A stretch of DNA of 64,000 nt from Luteimonas sp. JM171 (GTDB taxonomy: Bacteria > Pseudomonadota > Gammaproteobacteria > Xanthomonadales > Xanthomonadaceae), in assembly GCF_001717465.1 (NCBI RefSeq), contig NZ_CP017074.1, positions 1,764,873 to 1,828,872 on the forward strand. The letters run 5' to 3'. This document shows, piece by piece, positions 30,387 through 38,429 of this stretch (position 1 is its first letter; each line of letters begins with the position of its first letter). A program made the translations under genes and the position numbers. Below the pieces are notes generated by a model. It worked only from the letters and a program-made list of their open reading frames with translations, was not told the DNA's origin and searched no databases.

Positions 30387-32605
30387 GCGCCGCCCTGCGC
30401 CTGCGATCAACCCTGCGCGCCGCACGCCTGCGGGTGGTGCTCGCCTCGGCGCTGGTCGCGCTGCCGCCGGTGGTCGCGCTGGTGGTCGTGCTCGCCCGGA
30501 TGGGTGCTTCCGGGGCCGCCGCCATGCTCGGCATCGCGGGGCTCGCGGTGGCGGCCGTCTTCATTGTGCTGCGCGCACGCCCGATCGGCGTTCGCTGGCT
30601 GGCCGGGCGGCTGGATGCCACCCGCCCGGACATGGAGGACAGCGCGGCGCTGCTGTTCGCCCATCGCAGCGACATCTCCGCACTGCAGCGGCTGCAGCGC
30701 GAGCGCCTGCGCCGCCGCGTCGCCGACGCGCCCATGCCGGACCTGCGGCCGGACTGGCCGCGCCGGCGCATTGCCCTGTCCTGCGGCCTGTCGCTGCTGG
30801 CCATTGCCCTTGCGGTGCTCTGGCCCCAGGCCGTCGATCGCGATGGCATGCGCGTCGCGCCGACCGCGCGCCACACCGCCGGCGCGCCGCAGCTGCAGCG
30901 CTGGAAGCTGCAGGTCCAGCCGCCCGCCTATACCGGCCTGGAATCCTACGAAGCCGAGGCGCTGGACACCCAGGCGCCGGCCGGCTCGCAGCTTGTGTGG
31001 ACACTGCGCTTCCACCCGCAGCCGCCGGCCGCGGAACTCCGGTTCCATGACGGCAGCGCCCTGGCGCTGGAACAGGGCGAAGGCGGCTGGACCGCGTCGC
31101 ACCGGCTGGATGCATCGACCCTCTACCGGATCGTTCCGGAAGGGGCGTCGGCTGAACCGGCTCCTCCGCTGCATCGGCTGGATGCAATTGCGGACGAGCC
31201 GCCCAAGGTCCGCGTCGTCGCGCCGGCGCAGAGTCTGAGCACGATGAGCGCGGGCCAGCGGCGATGGACGCTGGAGTTTGAAGCCACGGATGACTACGGG
31301 GTGGCCGCCGATGCGCGCCTGCACATCACCCTGGCCAAAGGCACCGGCGAGAACATCACCTTCGCCGAAACCAGCCGCAGCGTGCACGGCAGCGGGCCCG
31401 CGACGCGCCGGCGCTTCGAGGTGACGCTTGATCCCATCGGCCTGGGCATCGGCCAGGGCGAGGACCTGGTGGCGCGTCTGGAGGTGCGGGACAACCGCTC
31501 ACCGCGGCCGCACTTCGCCCGCAGCCCAAGCCTGATCCTGCGCTGGCCGGCCCCGCCACCGCCTGATGTGGACGGCCTGGACGCCCTGGCGCGCGAGGTG
31601 TTGCCCGCGTACTTCCGCAGCCAGCGGCAGATCATCATCGACGCCGAAGCGCTGCTGGAAGAACGGCCGGCGCTGGAGCCGGAGCGCTTCCTCGCCCGGT
31701 CCGACGCCCTGGGCGTCGACCAGCGGGTGCTGCGCCTGCGCTACGGGCAGTTCATGGGCGAGGAAGCCGAGGACGGCCCGGCCCCGCCACCTGTGGACGA
31801 CGCAGCGCCGCCGCCGACCACGCTGCCGATCGACGACTTCGGGCAGGCCCCGGCGGCTTCGGCGGAGCAGGGCGGGGAATCCGGGCCGGATCGCTCGCGC
31901 ACAGGGGTTCTGGACCTGCATGACCATGACCACGAAGACGGCCTGCAGCCGCGCGAGGCCGCCGCCTTCGGCAGCATGGAGGGCGTGCTGGAGGAGTACG
32001 CGCACCTGCATGACCTGCCGGGCGCCGCGACCCTGCTCGCCCCGCGTACCCGTGAAACCCTGCGACGCGCCCTGGGCGAGATGTGGCAGTCCGAACTGGC
32101 CCTGCGCCAGGGGGATCCGGCCCGGGCGCTGCCCTTCGCCTACCGCGCGCTGGCGTTCATCCAGCAGGTGCGCGAGGCGGATCGCATCTACCTTGCCCGC
32201 ACAGGTTCGCAGCTGCCCCCGATTGACGAAAGCCGGCGCCTGGGCGGCGACCGCGACGGGATCGGCCGTCGGCCGCTGCCCCCATCCAATGCGCCCGCGC
32301 CGGATGACGAGCTCGCGCAGGCCTGGCGGGCGCTGGCCGGTGATCCCGGAGCCGGGGCGCTCGACGTGGACGCGCTGGAACATTGGCTCGGGCGCAACCA
32401 GGGCCGGCTCGACGATCCCCTGGAGCTCGTCGCCGCCCTCGACGCCGTTCGCAACGATCCTGGCTGCCAGCCCTGCCAAAGCCGCCTCCGGGCCGTGATC
32501 TGGACCGTGCTGGCACGCCCCGCGGCCAGGCCCGCGCTCCGGTCCCCGGAGGAGGGCGATACGGGCCGCCGTTACCTTGAGGCGCTGCAGGAGGAGGAGC
32601 GGTGA
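30383..32605 (+). CDS. Large DUF4175-like membrane protein
   Basis: A 740-residue protein with hydrophobic segments near residues 20-60 and 130-150 and a long soluble part. The segment WKLQVQPPAYTGLESYEAEALDTQ resembles DUF4175-type beta domains that bind envelope ligands. A Pro-rich hinge (PAPPPVDDAAPPPTT) lies near 475-490, and an Asp/His-rich stretch HDHDHED follows near 515. No enzyme motif is evident. ATG 30383 overlaps the previous stop as ATGA, and its own stop overlaps the next start, so translation is coupled along the cluster. Confidence 0.65.
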   Translation: MSAALRLRSTLRAARLRVVLASALVALPPVVALVVVLARMGASGAAAMLGIAGLAVAAVFIVLRARPIGVRWLAGRLDATRPDMEDSAALLFAHRSDISALQRLQRERLRRRVADAPMPDLRPDWPRRRIALSCGLSLLAIALAVLWPQAVDRDGMRVAPTARHTAGAPQLQRWKLQVQPPAYTGLESYEAEALDTQAPAGSQLVWTLRFHPQPPAAELRFHDGSALALEQGEGGWTASHRLDASTLYRIVPEGASAEPAPPLHRLDAIADEPPKVRVVAPAQSLSTMSAGQRRWTLEFEATDDYGVAADARLHITLAKGTGENITFAETSRSVHGSGPATRRRFEVTLDPIGLGIGQGEDLVARLEVRDNRSPRPHFARSPSLILRWPAPPPPDVDGLDALAREVLPAYFRSQRQIIIDAEALLEERPALEPERFLARSDALGVDQRVLRLRYGQFMGEEAEDGPAPPPVDDAAPPPTTLPIDDFGQAPAASAEQGGESGPDRSRTGVLDLHDHDHEDGLQPREAAAFGSMEGVLEEYAHLHDLPGAATLLAPRTRETLRRALGEMWQSELALRQGDPARALPFAYRALAFIQQVREADRIYLARTGSQLPPIDESRRLGGDRDGIGRRPLPPSNAPAPDDELAQAWRALAGDPGAGALDVDALEHWLGRNQGRLDDPLELVAALDAVRNDPGCQPCQSRLRAVIWTVLARPAARPALRSPEEGDTGRRYLEALQEEER

Positions 32606-34407
32606 GCACTGAAGCGATCCTCGTCCTGATCCTCGGGCTCGCCGTGCTCCTGTCCTGGCTGCGCCTGGCCGTCGGCCACCGTCGCGCACCCGGGCCGCGC
32701 TGGCGGATGGCTGCGCTGGTGCTCCTGCAGCCCCTGTGCGCCGGCCTGCTGTACCTGACCCTGGTGCCGCCCGAGGTCACGGTGCAAGGCGGCACGATGA
32801 CGGTGTTCACCGCAGGGGCGGAAGCAGCGCCGGCCAGGCCCGTGGGTGCAACCGTCCTCGCCCTGCCCGGCGCGGCTGCCCCCGAAGGCACCCGGCGCGT
32901 GCCCGACCTGGCCACGGCCCTGCGCCAGCATCCGGGCACCACCCGTCTGCAGGTGATTGGCCATGGCCTGCCGCCGCGCGACCGGGAGGCGGCGGAAGGG
33001 CTGGCCATTGATTTCGAGCCGCCCCCGCCGCCCGCTGGCCTGGCCGCGCTGCATCTTCCGGACCGCGTGGCGCCTGGCGGCGCTTTTGGAGTGCACGGCC
33101 GCGTGGAAGGACTGCACGGCGGAGAGGTGCGGCTGCTGGATCCGGCGGGGCAGGTGGTGGATGCCGGCGTGATCGAGGGGGCTGGCGGATTCAATCTCCG
33201 GGGCTACGCCCGGCTGCCCGGTCCCGTCCTGTTCCGGCTGGAGGTGATTGACGCGGACGGGGATCCTGTCGAGGCGGTCCCATTGCCGCTGGCCATCGCC
33301 GATGCGCCGCCCATGCGCGTCATGCTCCTTGCCGGGGCGCCCAGCGCGGAGTTCCGCCACCTGCGCCGCTGGACGGAGGACGCCGGCCTGGAGCTGGACG
33401 TGGAAGTCTTCGTGGGCCGCGGCGTCGGTCTCGGCGACGGCCCTGCGCCGGCGGGGCCGGAAGCCTGGGGCGAGTTCGACCTCGTCATCCTCGACACGCG
33501 CGCGCTGGGCGCGCTGGGCCCGGCGCGCCGGCAAGCGCTGGCGCAGGCCGTGGAATCGGGCACCGGCGTGCTGGTGCGGCTGGAGGGCGAAGTGTCGGCA
33601 TCCGCCCGGGCGCTGCTTGCCGACCTGGGCCTGGCGCTTGGCGACGATGGCCGGACGTCCGAGGTGGCCTTCCCGGACGTGGAAGACGCCGGCGTCCTGC
33701 GCGCCCGGCTTGGCCCCGGAACTGCCGATGCCCCTTTCGACGCGGCGCTTGCGGGGGAGGCGCCGCCACCGTTGCTCCGGCAGGACGTCCAGCCCGCGTC
33801 TTCCGACGCCGTGGCCGTGGCACGGGCAGGCAGCCCGGACCCCCTTGCCTGGTGGAGGCCACGGGGTCGCGGCCGGATCGGCGTGTGGACCCTGCTCGAC
33901 AGCCACCGCCTGGTCCTGGCCGGCCGCGGCGACCTCCACGGCGAACTGTGGGCCGAAGCGGCGGCCACGCTCGCGCGTCCGGCCGGGCGCACCGCGCCGC
34001 ACATCGGGCCGCAGGCGCGGGCGGGCACGCGCATGACCATCTGCGGGCTGGACGCTGATGAGGCAACGGTCGTCGCCCCCGACGGCTCGCGCACGGCGGT
34101 GCTGGTGGACGCGGCCGCCGGCCCCGGGCGCTGCGCTGCCTACTGGCCCGGGTCGGGAGGCTGGCACCTGCTGCAGTCGGGGGAGGGGGCCTGGCCCTTC
34201 CACGTGTGGGCGGCCGACGTTGCGCCTGGCGTTGCCGCGGCGGACCTGCGCAATGCCACCCTGGCCATGGCTGGCGAAGGCGCATCGCGTGGCGACGTCG
34301 GTACGGCGCTGCCAGCCCGCCGCGGCCCGTCCTGGCCCTGGTTCCTGGCCTGGCTTGCGGCCTCGGCCCTGCTGTGGTGGCTGGAGCGCCGGCGCAGGCG
34401 GCCCTGA
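32602..34407 (+). CDS. Large membrane-anchored protein ending the MoxR cluster
   Basis: A 601-residue protein of unknown family. Two N-terminal helices (about 3-22 and 35-55) and one C-terminal helix (about 572-592, followed by basic ERRRRRP) leave a large extracytoplasmic domain. It includes the block MRVMLLAGAPSAEFRHLRRW, reminiscent of glutamine-amidotransferase-like domains found in BatA/DUF4159 clusters, but no catalytic Cys is apparent. The start is GTG 32602, overlapping the previous stop. I do not assign a function. Confidence 0.6.
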   Translation: MSTEAILVLILGLAVLLSWLRLAVGHRRAPGPRWRMAALVLLQPLCAGLLYLTLVPPEVTVQGGTMTVFTAGAEAAPARPVGATVLALPGAAAPEGTRRVPDLATALRQHPGTTRLQVIGHGLPPRDREAAEGLAIDFEPPPPPAGLAALHLPDRVAPGGAFGVHGRVEGLHGGEVRLLDPAGQVVDAGVIEGAGGFNLRGYARLPGPVLFRLEVIDADGDPVEAVPLPLAIADAPPMRVMLLAGAPSAEFRHLRRWTEDAGLELDVEVFVGRGVGLGDGPAPAGPEAWGEFDLVILDTRALGALGPARRQALAQAVESGTGVLVRLEGEVSASARALLADLGLALGDDGRTSEVAFPDVEDAGVLRARLGPGTADAPFDAALAGEAPPPLLRQDVQPASSDAVAVARAGSPDPLAWWRPRGRGRIGVWTLLDSHRLVLAGRGDLHGELWAEAAATLARPAGRTAPHIGPQARAGTRMTICGLDADEATVVAPDGSRTAVLVDAAAGPGRCAAYWPGSGGWHLLQSGEGAWPFHVWAADVAPGVAAADLRNATLAMAGEGASRGDVGTALPARRGPSWPWFLAWLAASALLWWLERRRRRP

Positions 34408-34481
34408 GCCGGCTGGTTTAGTCTTCACCCGCCTGCACCATCCTGCCCATCCAGGGGCGAACGCTTTCCAGGGAGATCGAC

Positions 34482-35342
34482 ATGCACAAGGGATTGATGG
34501 CCTTCGCCGGAGCGCTGCTGGCGCTGGGCCTTGGCGCCTGCAGTGACGGCGGGCAGGCATCGCGGGAGGCCGTGGTGTATGACGCCGCGCCGCCGGCCAA
34601 GGGCGCCGCATTCGCCGCCCAGGCGACGGCGGCCGAAGACGACCACGGGCTTTCCGCCATGCTCGCCTATGAGCACCACGCCGGCATCCAGCTGCCGGCC
34701 GGGGAAATCCCCGCGCGTCTGGAGCAGGTGCAGGCTGCCTGTGCCGACGCCCGCTTTGGCGCCTGCGTCGTGCTTGCCGTCAACCAGCAGGGCGGGGAGC
34801 GGCCATCCGCCAGCGCCACACTGCGCATCGTGCCGGAAGGTGTCGAACCGATGATCGCCCTGGCCGGCGACGGCGCGCGCCTGGGCAGCCGCAGCACCCA
34901 TGCCGAAGACCTCGCGGTGGCCGTGCGCGACAACGCCGCCACCCGCGACCGGCTGGCGCGCGAGATGGAGCGCCTGCAGCAGTTCCAGCAGCGGCCCGAC
35001 CTCAGCGTGAGCGACATGATCTCGCTGTCCGAACGCATTGCCGCGGTCGAAGCCCAGCTCGAATCGGCCGCCCGCCAGGACGCCCAGTACCGCCGCCGGA
35101 TCGATACCCAGCGGCTGACCCTCAGCTTCCAGCCACCCACCGGCGAGGCCGGCCGCAGCGAAATCGGCCAGGCCCTGCGTGATGTCGCCGGCGTGTTCTC
35201 GACCGGCGCTGCCTGGACCATCCGGACGATGGCGTTCCTTGCGCCGCTGGTGCTCGTCCTGGCGGTGGCCGTCGCCCTGATACGGCTGGTGCGCAGGCGC
35301 CGCCGCACCAGGGCACAGGGGGCGGGAACAGCGGCCGGCTAG
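34482..35342 (+). CDS. DUF4349 lipoprotein
   Basis: A 286-residue protein. The lipobox LGAC ends at C20, so the mature protein is a lipoprotein. A coiled-coil-prone region (about 150-195, RDRLAREMERLQQFQQRPDL and IAAVEAQLESAARQ) is followed by a C-terminal membrane helix (about 246-268) and basic tail. This order matches DUF4349 proteins, whose role is unknown. A start ATG 34482 follows CAGGGAGATCGAC, a good ribosome-binding site. Its stop overlaps the end of the convergent acidic protein gene by four bases. Confidence 0.85.
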   Translation: MHKGLMAFAGALLALGLGACSDGGQASREAVVYDAAPPAKGAAFAAQATAAEDDHGLSAMLAYEHHAGIQLPAGEIPARLEQVQAACADARFGACVVLAVNQQGGERPSASATLRIVPEGVEPMIALAGDGARLGSRSTHAEDLAVAVRDNAATRDRLAREMERLQQFQQRPDLSVSDMISLSERIAAVEAQLESAARQDAQYRRRIDTQRLTLSFQPPTGEAGRSEIGQALRDVAGVFSTGAAWTIRTMAFLAPLVLVLAVAVALIRLVRRRRRTRAQGAGTAAG

Positions 35343-35632
35343 GCTTCGTCTTCCTCGAACTCCACCGCCGCGTCCAGGTCGAACGCCAGCGCTTCCACCG
35401 CCTCGCGGACCTTGCGCGCGGTGGAGGGGTTCGGCACCTCCACCTCGATCTCGTGGGAATCGGGCCCGCGCGTATCGTGCAGCCCGGCCGAGCTCGAGTC
35501 CTCGTCGTCCAGGTGCGGCATCAGGTCGTCCACCTCTTCAACGTGCTCGATGCCGTCGACGCTTTGCAGCAGGTTCATGATGCCGCGGACGGCGTCCTCG
35601 TCGCCGGTCAGGCGGATGCGCAACAGGGCCAT
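35339..35632 (-). CDS. Small acidic protein of unknown function
   Basis: A 97-residue acidic protein (many D and E, few basic residues). The N-terminus LLRIRLTGDEDAVRGIMNLLQSVDGIEHVEEV looks like an ACT- or ferredoxin-like alpha/beta fold, and the C-terminus repeats a similar pattern (EIEVEVPNPSTARKVREAVEALAF). It converges with the DUF4349 gene, overlapping it by four bases. I do not recognise the family. The start at ATG 35632 is followed directly by the folded region. Confidence 0.65.
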   Translation of the reverse strand: MALLRIRLTGDEDAVRGIMNLLQSVDGIEHVEEVDDLMPHLDDEDSSSAGLHDTRGPDSHEIEVEVPNPSTARKVREAVEALAFDLDAAVEFEEDEA

Positions 35633-35711
35633 GCGGGGTCCTCTCTGTGGGGGTGCAGCCGCAGGCTATGTGGGCAAAGGCTAAGCCCCCGTGATGGCAA
35701 CCACCGCCGCT

Positions 35712-36629
35712 TCAGCCTCCTTCCACGACGCGCGCCGGCAGTGGCGCGTTGCACAGGTCGATGTGCCCGGCCGGCCGCAGGTACCACCCGTCCCGCCGGT
35801 TGCGCCGCGACTCCACCACCGCCTCGAACAGCGGCGTGTCCGTCCGCAGCACCTCCACCCGGGTGCGCTCTTCCACCGGCACCTCCGAAGCCAGCCGCAC
35901 CGAACGGATCGGGGTGAAGCTTTCCGGATCAGCGTGGATCCCGAGCGGCTCCGGCCCCCGCGGCGTCGCGCTCAGCAGCTCGATCCCATGCACCACCCGC
36001 CCCACCAGGGTGATGTTCCGGTCCAGCTGCCGCGGCGACTGTCCCGTCACCGCGTACAGCTCGGTCCCGATGCTCGAATCGGCTTCCATCCCGCGCCCCG
36101 CGCCGACCATCCCGTAGCAATGCGCCAGCCATGCGACGCCTTCCGCCGGATTCCTGGCCGCGGGAAATCCCCACGCGAACCCCACCTCCGGCGCCCACCC
36201 GTCGACATCCGGCAGCCGCGTGAACGCCACCCCCTGCGCGTCGCGCTCGAACTCCGCCGGCAGCGCATCGCGCGCACTGCCGATCGACCGCCGCGCGTCG
36301 CCTTCCTCCGGATCACCCCACTGCACCACGAAATTGTCGTGCGAGCGGTAGATCGCCAGCCCATCCCAGAAGTGTTCCCGCGCCAGCGTCCGCAGGTTCT
36401 CCACGTGCGCGGGCGCGAACTGCGGCGCCAGCTCGATCACCACCCGCCCCGCATCCAGGTCCAGGTACAGCGTGTGCGCCGGGTCAGGCTCGCGCCAATC
36501 TTCCGGAGCCGATGACTCCAGCAACTCCGCCGTCGTCAACACACGCTGCTCTTCCGCCGCCAGTGGAGTGATGGCAACGGCACAGGCAAGGGCGAGCAGG
36601 GCGGGCAGTTTCAGATTGCGGGGCGCCAT
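35712..36629 (-). CDS. Exported cyclophilin-type peptidylprolyl isomerase
   Basis: A 305-residue protein with a Sec signal peptide ([20 protein letters not shown], cleavage near residue 25). The body is a divergent cyclophilin: [28 protein letters not shown], then the active-site strand [17 protein letters not shown] (normally FHRxxxxFMxQGGD) and [11 protein letters not shown]. Cyclophilins isomerise X-Pro bonds, here presumably during periplasmic folding. Several consensus residues have changed, so catalytic activity is likely but not certain. Upstream lies the full composite repeat. Confidence 0.85.
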   Translation of the reverse strand: MAPRNLKLPALLALACAVAITPLAAEEQRVLTTAELLESSAPEDWREPDPAHTLYLDLDAGRVVIELAPQFAPAHVENLRTLAREHFWDGLAIYRSHDNFVVQWGDPEEGDARRSIGSARDALPAEFERDAQGVAFTRLPDVDGWAPEVGFAWGFPAARNPAEGVAWLAHCYGMVGAGRGMEADSSIGTELYAVTGQSPRQLDRNITLVGRVVHGIELLSATPRGPEPLGIHADPESFTPIRSVRLASEVPVEERTRVEVLRTDTPLFEAVVESRRNRRDGWYLRPAGHIDLCNAPLPARVVEGG

Positions 36630-36728
36630 CGGGAGGTCCTGTAGCGGAGGTCAGCCGATTCTCCCAGAAACGGTTGCCAAGGATTTTTGCAGCCTGCCTT
36701 TCCATCAATAGCGGTGATGCGACGCGGG

Positions 36729-36998
36729 GCGCCGGGTGGGGGTGCCCTCCAGCCTCCATGTCCCCCGGCCTGCGCTGCGCTCCGGCCTCCTCCTTTACTT
36801 ACGGCTGGAGGGCACCCCCACCCGGCGCTCCGGTTTTCGCAGCAGGGGAGCGGCGAGCGAAGCGAAGCCATCCCCCCCGTCCGGAGCCGAGCCCCGCCGT
36901 GGCCGGGAGGCCTTTTCGCGTAAGTAAAGGAGGAGGCCGCAGCCGCAGGCGGAGGCCGGGGGACATGGAGCGAAAAGGCCTCCCGGCCGCGGCGGGGC
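36729..36998 (+). repeat. Composite nested-hairpin repeat, copy 3 (best preserved)
   Basis: Hairpin D has arms 36729-36754 and 36803-36828, a perfect 26-base match containing GGTGCCCTCCAGCC. Hairpin E has arms 36892-36919 and 36970-36997, 27 of 28 complementary, containing GGCCTTTTCGC. Both enclose CCTCCTCCTTTACTTAC and TCCATGTCCCCCGG in opposite orientations around a small GC-rich inner hairpin. The 63-base linker ends CGGAGCCGAG. The element separates the divergent cyclophilin and padR genes, leaving about 100 bases on either side. Confidence 0.92.
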
Positions 36999-37069
36999 CC
37001 CTCAGCCCCCCGCGACACCGGACACGCAACGCACCCCCGCGCATGCCCCAATGACTACTGGCACATTCG

Positions 37070-37090
37070 CTATACAGAACTTATGCATAG
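37070..37090 (+). promoter_or_regulatory. Candidate PadR operator/promoter dyad
   Basis: CTATACA and TGCATAG form an imperfect inverted repeat (one mismatch) across 21 bases, ending 26 bases before the padR ATG. PadR repressors bind AT-rich dyads overlapping their own promoters; this is the only such sequence upstream. Autoregulation is inferred. Confidence 0.45.
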
Positions 37091-37116
37091 TGTGGTCCGC
37101 AAGACCCGGAGGAGCC

Positions 37117-37494
37117 ATGCCCGAGATCCCCGCCGACGACGACCTACAGCTGCGCAAGTTCGAAAAGGAACTGAGCACCGGCACCGTCTCGCTCGTCCTG
37201 CTCGGCGTCCTCGCCGCCGCCCCCGAACCCATGTACGGCTACCAGATCGCCAAACGCCTCGAAGCCCTGGGTGACGGCGTCCTTGCAGGGAAACAGAGCG
37301 CCCTCTACCCCGTCCTGCGCAACCTCGAAGCCGCCGGCCTCCTCGCCAGCCATACCGCCCCATCCGACGCCGGCCCCCCGCGCCGCTACTACCGCATCAC
37401 CCCCACCGGCCGCCGCAGCCTGCAACACCGCGCCAGAGCCTGGGCCGCCACCCGCGACGCCGTCGATTCCGTCCTGGAGGAAGTGAATCAATGA
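37117..37494 (+). CDS. PadR-family transcriptional regulator
   Basis: A 125-residue winged-helix PadR protein. The core LLGVLAAAPEPMYGYQIAKRLEALGDGVLAGKQSALYPVLRNLEAAGL (about 20-70; quoted in parts, it spans two helices) and the wing RRYYRITPTGRRSLQ are standard. PadR repressors respond to small ligands, such as phenolic acids, or to envelope signals. ATG 37117 has AGGAGGAG immediately upstream. The stop overlaps the start of the membrane sensor gene (ATGA), a pairing common for PadR. Confidence 0.92.
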   Translation: MPEIPADDDLQLRKFEKELSTGTVSLVLLGVLAAAPEPMYGYQIAKRLEALGDGVLAGKQSALYPVLRNLEAAGLLASHTAPSDAGPPRRYYRITPTGRRSLQHRARAWAATRDAVDSVLEEVNQ

Positions 37495-38399
37495 ACGCCC
37501 GAGACCTGCCGACCACCATCCCCGAATACCTCGCCCACCTCAGGCGCGAGCTGGCCGGCGCCGACCCGGCGCTGATCCAGGACGCCCTGTACGACGCCGA
37601 GGAGTACCTGCGCTCGGAGCTTGCCGAGAACCCGGGCAAGAGCGAAGCCGAAGTCATCGCCGCGGTCGCTTCCAGCTACGGCGCCCCCGGGGAGGTGGCG
37701 GACATCTACCGCGACACCGAGGTCAAGGTGCAGACGGCGCTGCGTCCGCCGCGCCCGGTCGAGCGCAAATCGGTGCTGGGGCGCTTCTTCGGCGTTGCCG
37801 CCGACCCGCGCGCCTACACCGCGCTGTTCTACATGGTGCTGGCGCTGGCCACCGGCATCTTCTACTTCCTGTGGGTGGTCGCCGGCATCTCGATGTCGAT
37901 CGGTTTCGCGGTCCTGATCATCGGCATCCCCTTCATCATCCTGTTCTTCGGCTCGGTGCGGATTCTCTCGCTGGTCGAGGGCCGGCTGGTTGAGGTGATG
38001 CTCGGCGAGCGGATGCCGCGCAGGCCGCTGTACAGCGTGCGCGGCCGCAGCATCTGGCAGCGCATCGGCGACATGTTCACCGACCCGCGCAGCTGGAGCA
38101 CGCTGCTCTACATGCTGCTGATGCTGCCGCTGGGCGTGGTGTACTTCAGCATCGCCGCGGTCCTCGTGCTGCTGGGCGTGATCTTCGCCGCGGCGCCGCT
38201 GGCACTGCTGCCCGGCGTGGAGATGAGCATCTGGCTCTGGGGGATCGACCTGGCCGCGGATGCGCCCTGGCTGCTCCCGCTGGTCTCGATCGCCGGCATC
38301 CTGCTGCTGTTCCTGACCCTGCACCTGGCCCGCGGCATCGGGACCCTGCACGGGCAGCTGGCCAAGCACCTGCTGGTCAAGAGTTCCGCGGGCGCCTGA
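37491..38399 (+). CDS. Sensor-domain membrane protein (DUF1700-like) coupled to PadR
   Basis: A 302-residue protein. Residues about 8-75 form a soluble helical DUF1700-like region (EYLAHLRRELAGADPALIQD, EEYLRSELAENPGKSE). Four to six hydrophobic helices follow (about 105-150, 205-240 and 262-285), matching the bacterial Sensor family. The PadR-DUF1700 pair is a known two-gene module thought to respond to envelope or membrane-stress signals. It overlaps padR by four bases, so the two are translated together. A hairpin follows in the convergent spacer. Confidence 0.87.
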   Translation: MNARDLPTTIPEYLAHLRRELAGADPALIQDALYDAEEYLRSELAENPGKSEAEVIAAVASSYGAPGEVADIYRDTEVKVQTALRPPRPVERKSVLGRFFGVAADPRAYTALFYMVLALATGIFYFLWVVAGISMSIGFAVLIIGIPFIILFFGSVRILSLVEGRLVEVMLGERMPRRPLYSVRGRSIWQRIGDMFTDPRSWSTLLYMLLMLPLGVVYFSIAAVLVLLGVIFAAAPLALLPGVEMSIWLWGIDLAADAPWLLPLVSIAGILLLFLTLHLARGIGTLHGQLAKHLLVKSSAGA

Positions 38400-38405
38400 A
38401 CCAGG

Positions 38406-38429
38406 CGCGGGCCCAGATGGCGGCCCGCG
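38406..38429. terminator. Hairpin between convergent genes
   Basis: CGCGGGCC (38406-38413) and GGCCCGCG (38422-38429) pair over an eight-base loop, between the sensor gene's stop and the PHB depolymerase stop. It has no T run, so this is a weak call as a bidirectional terminator. Confidence 0.4.
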
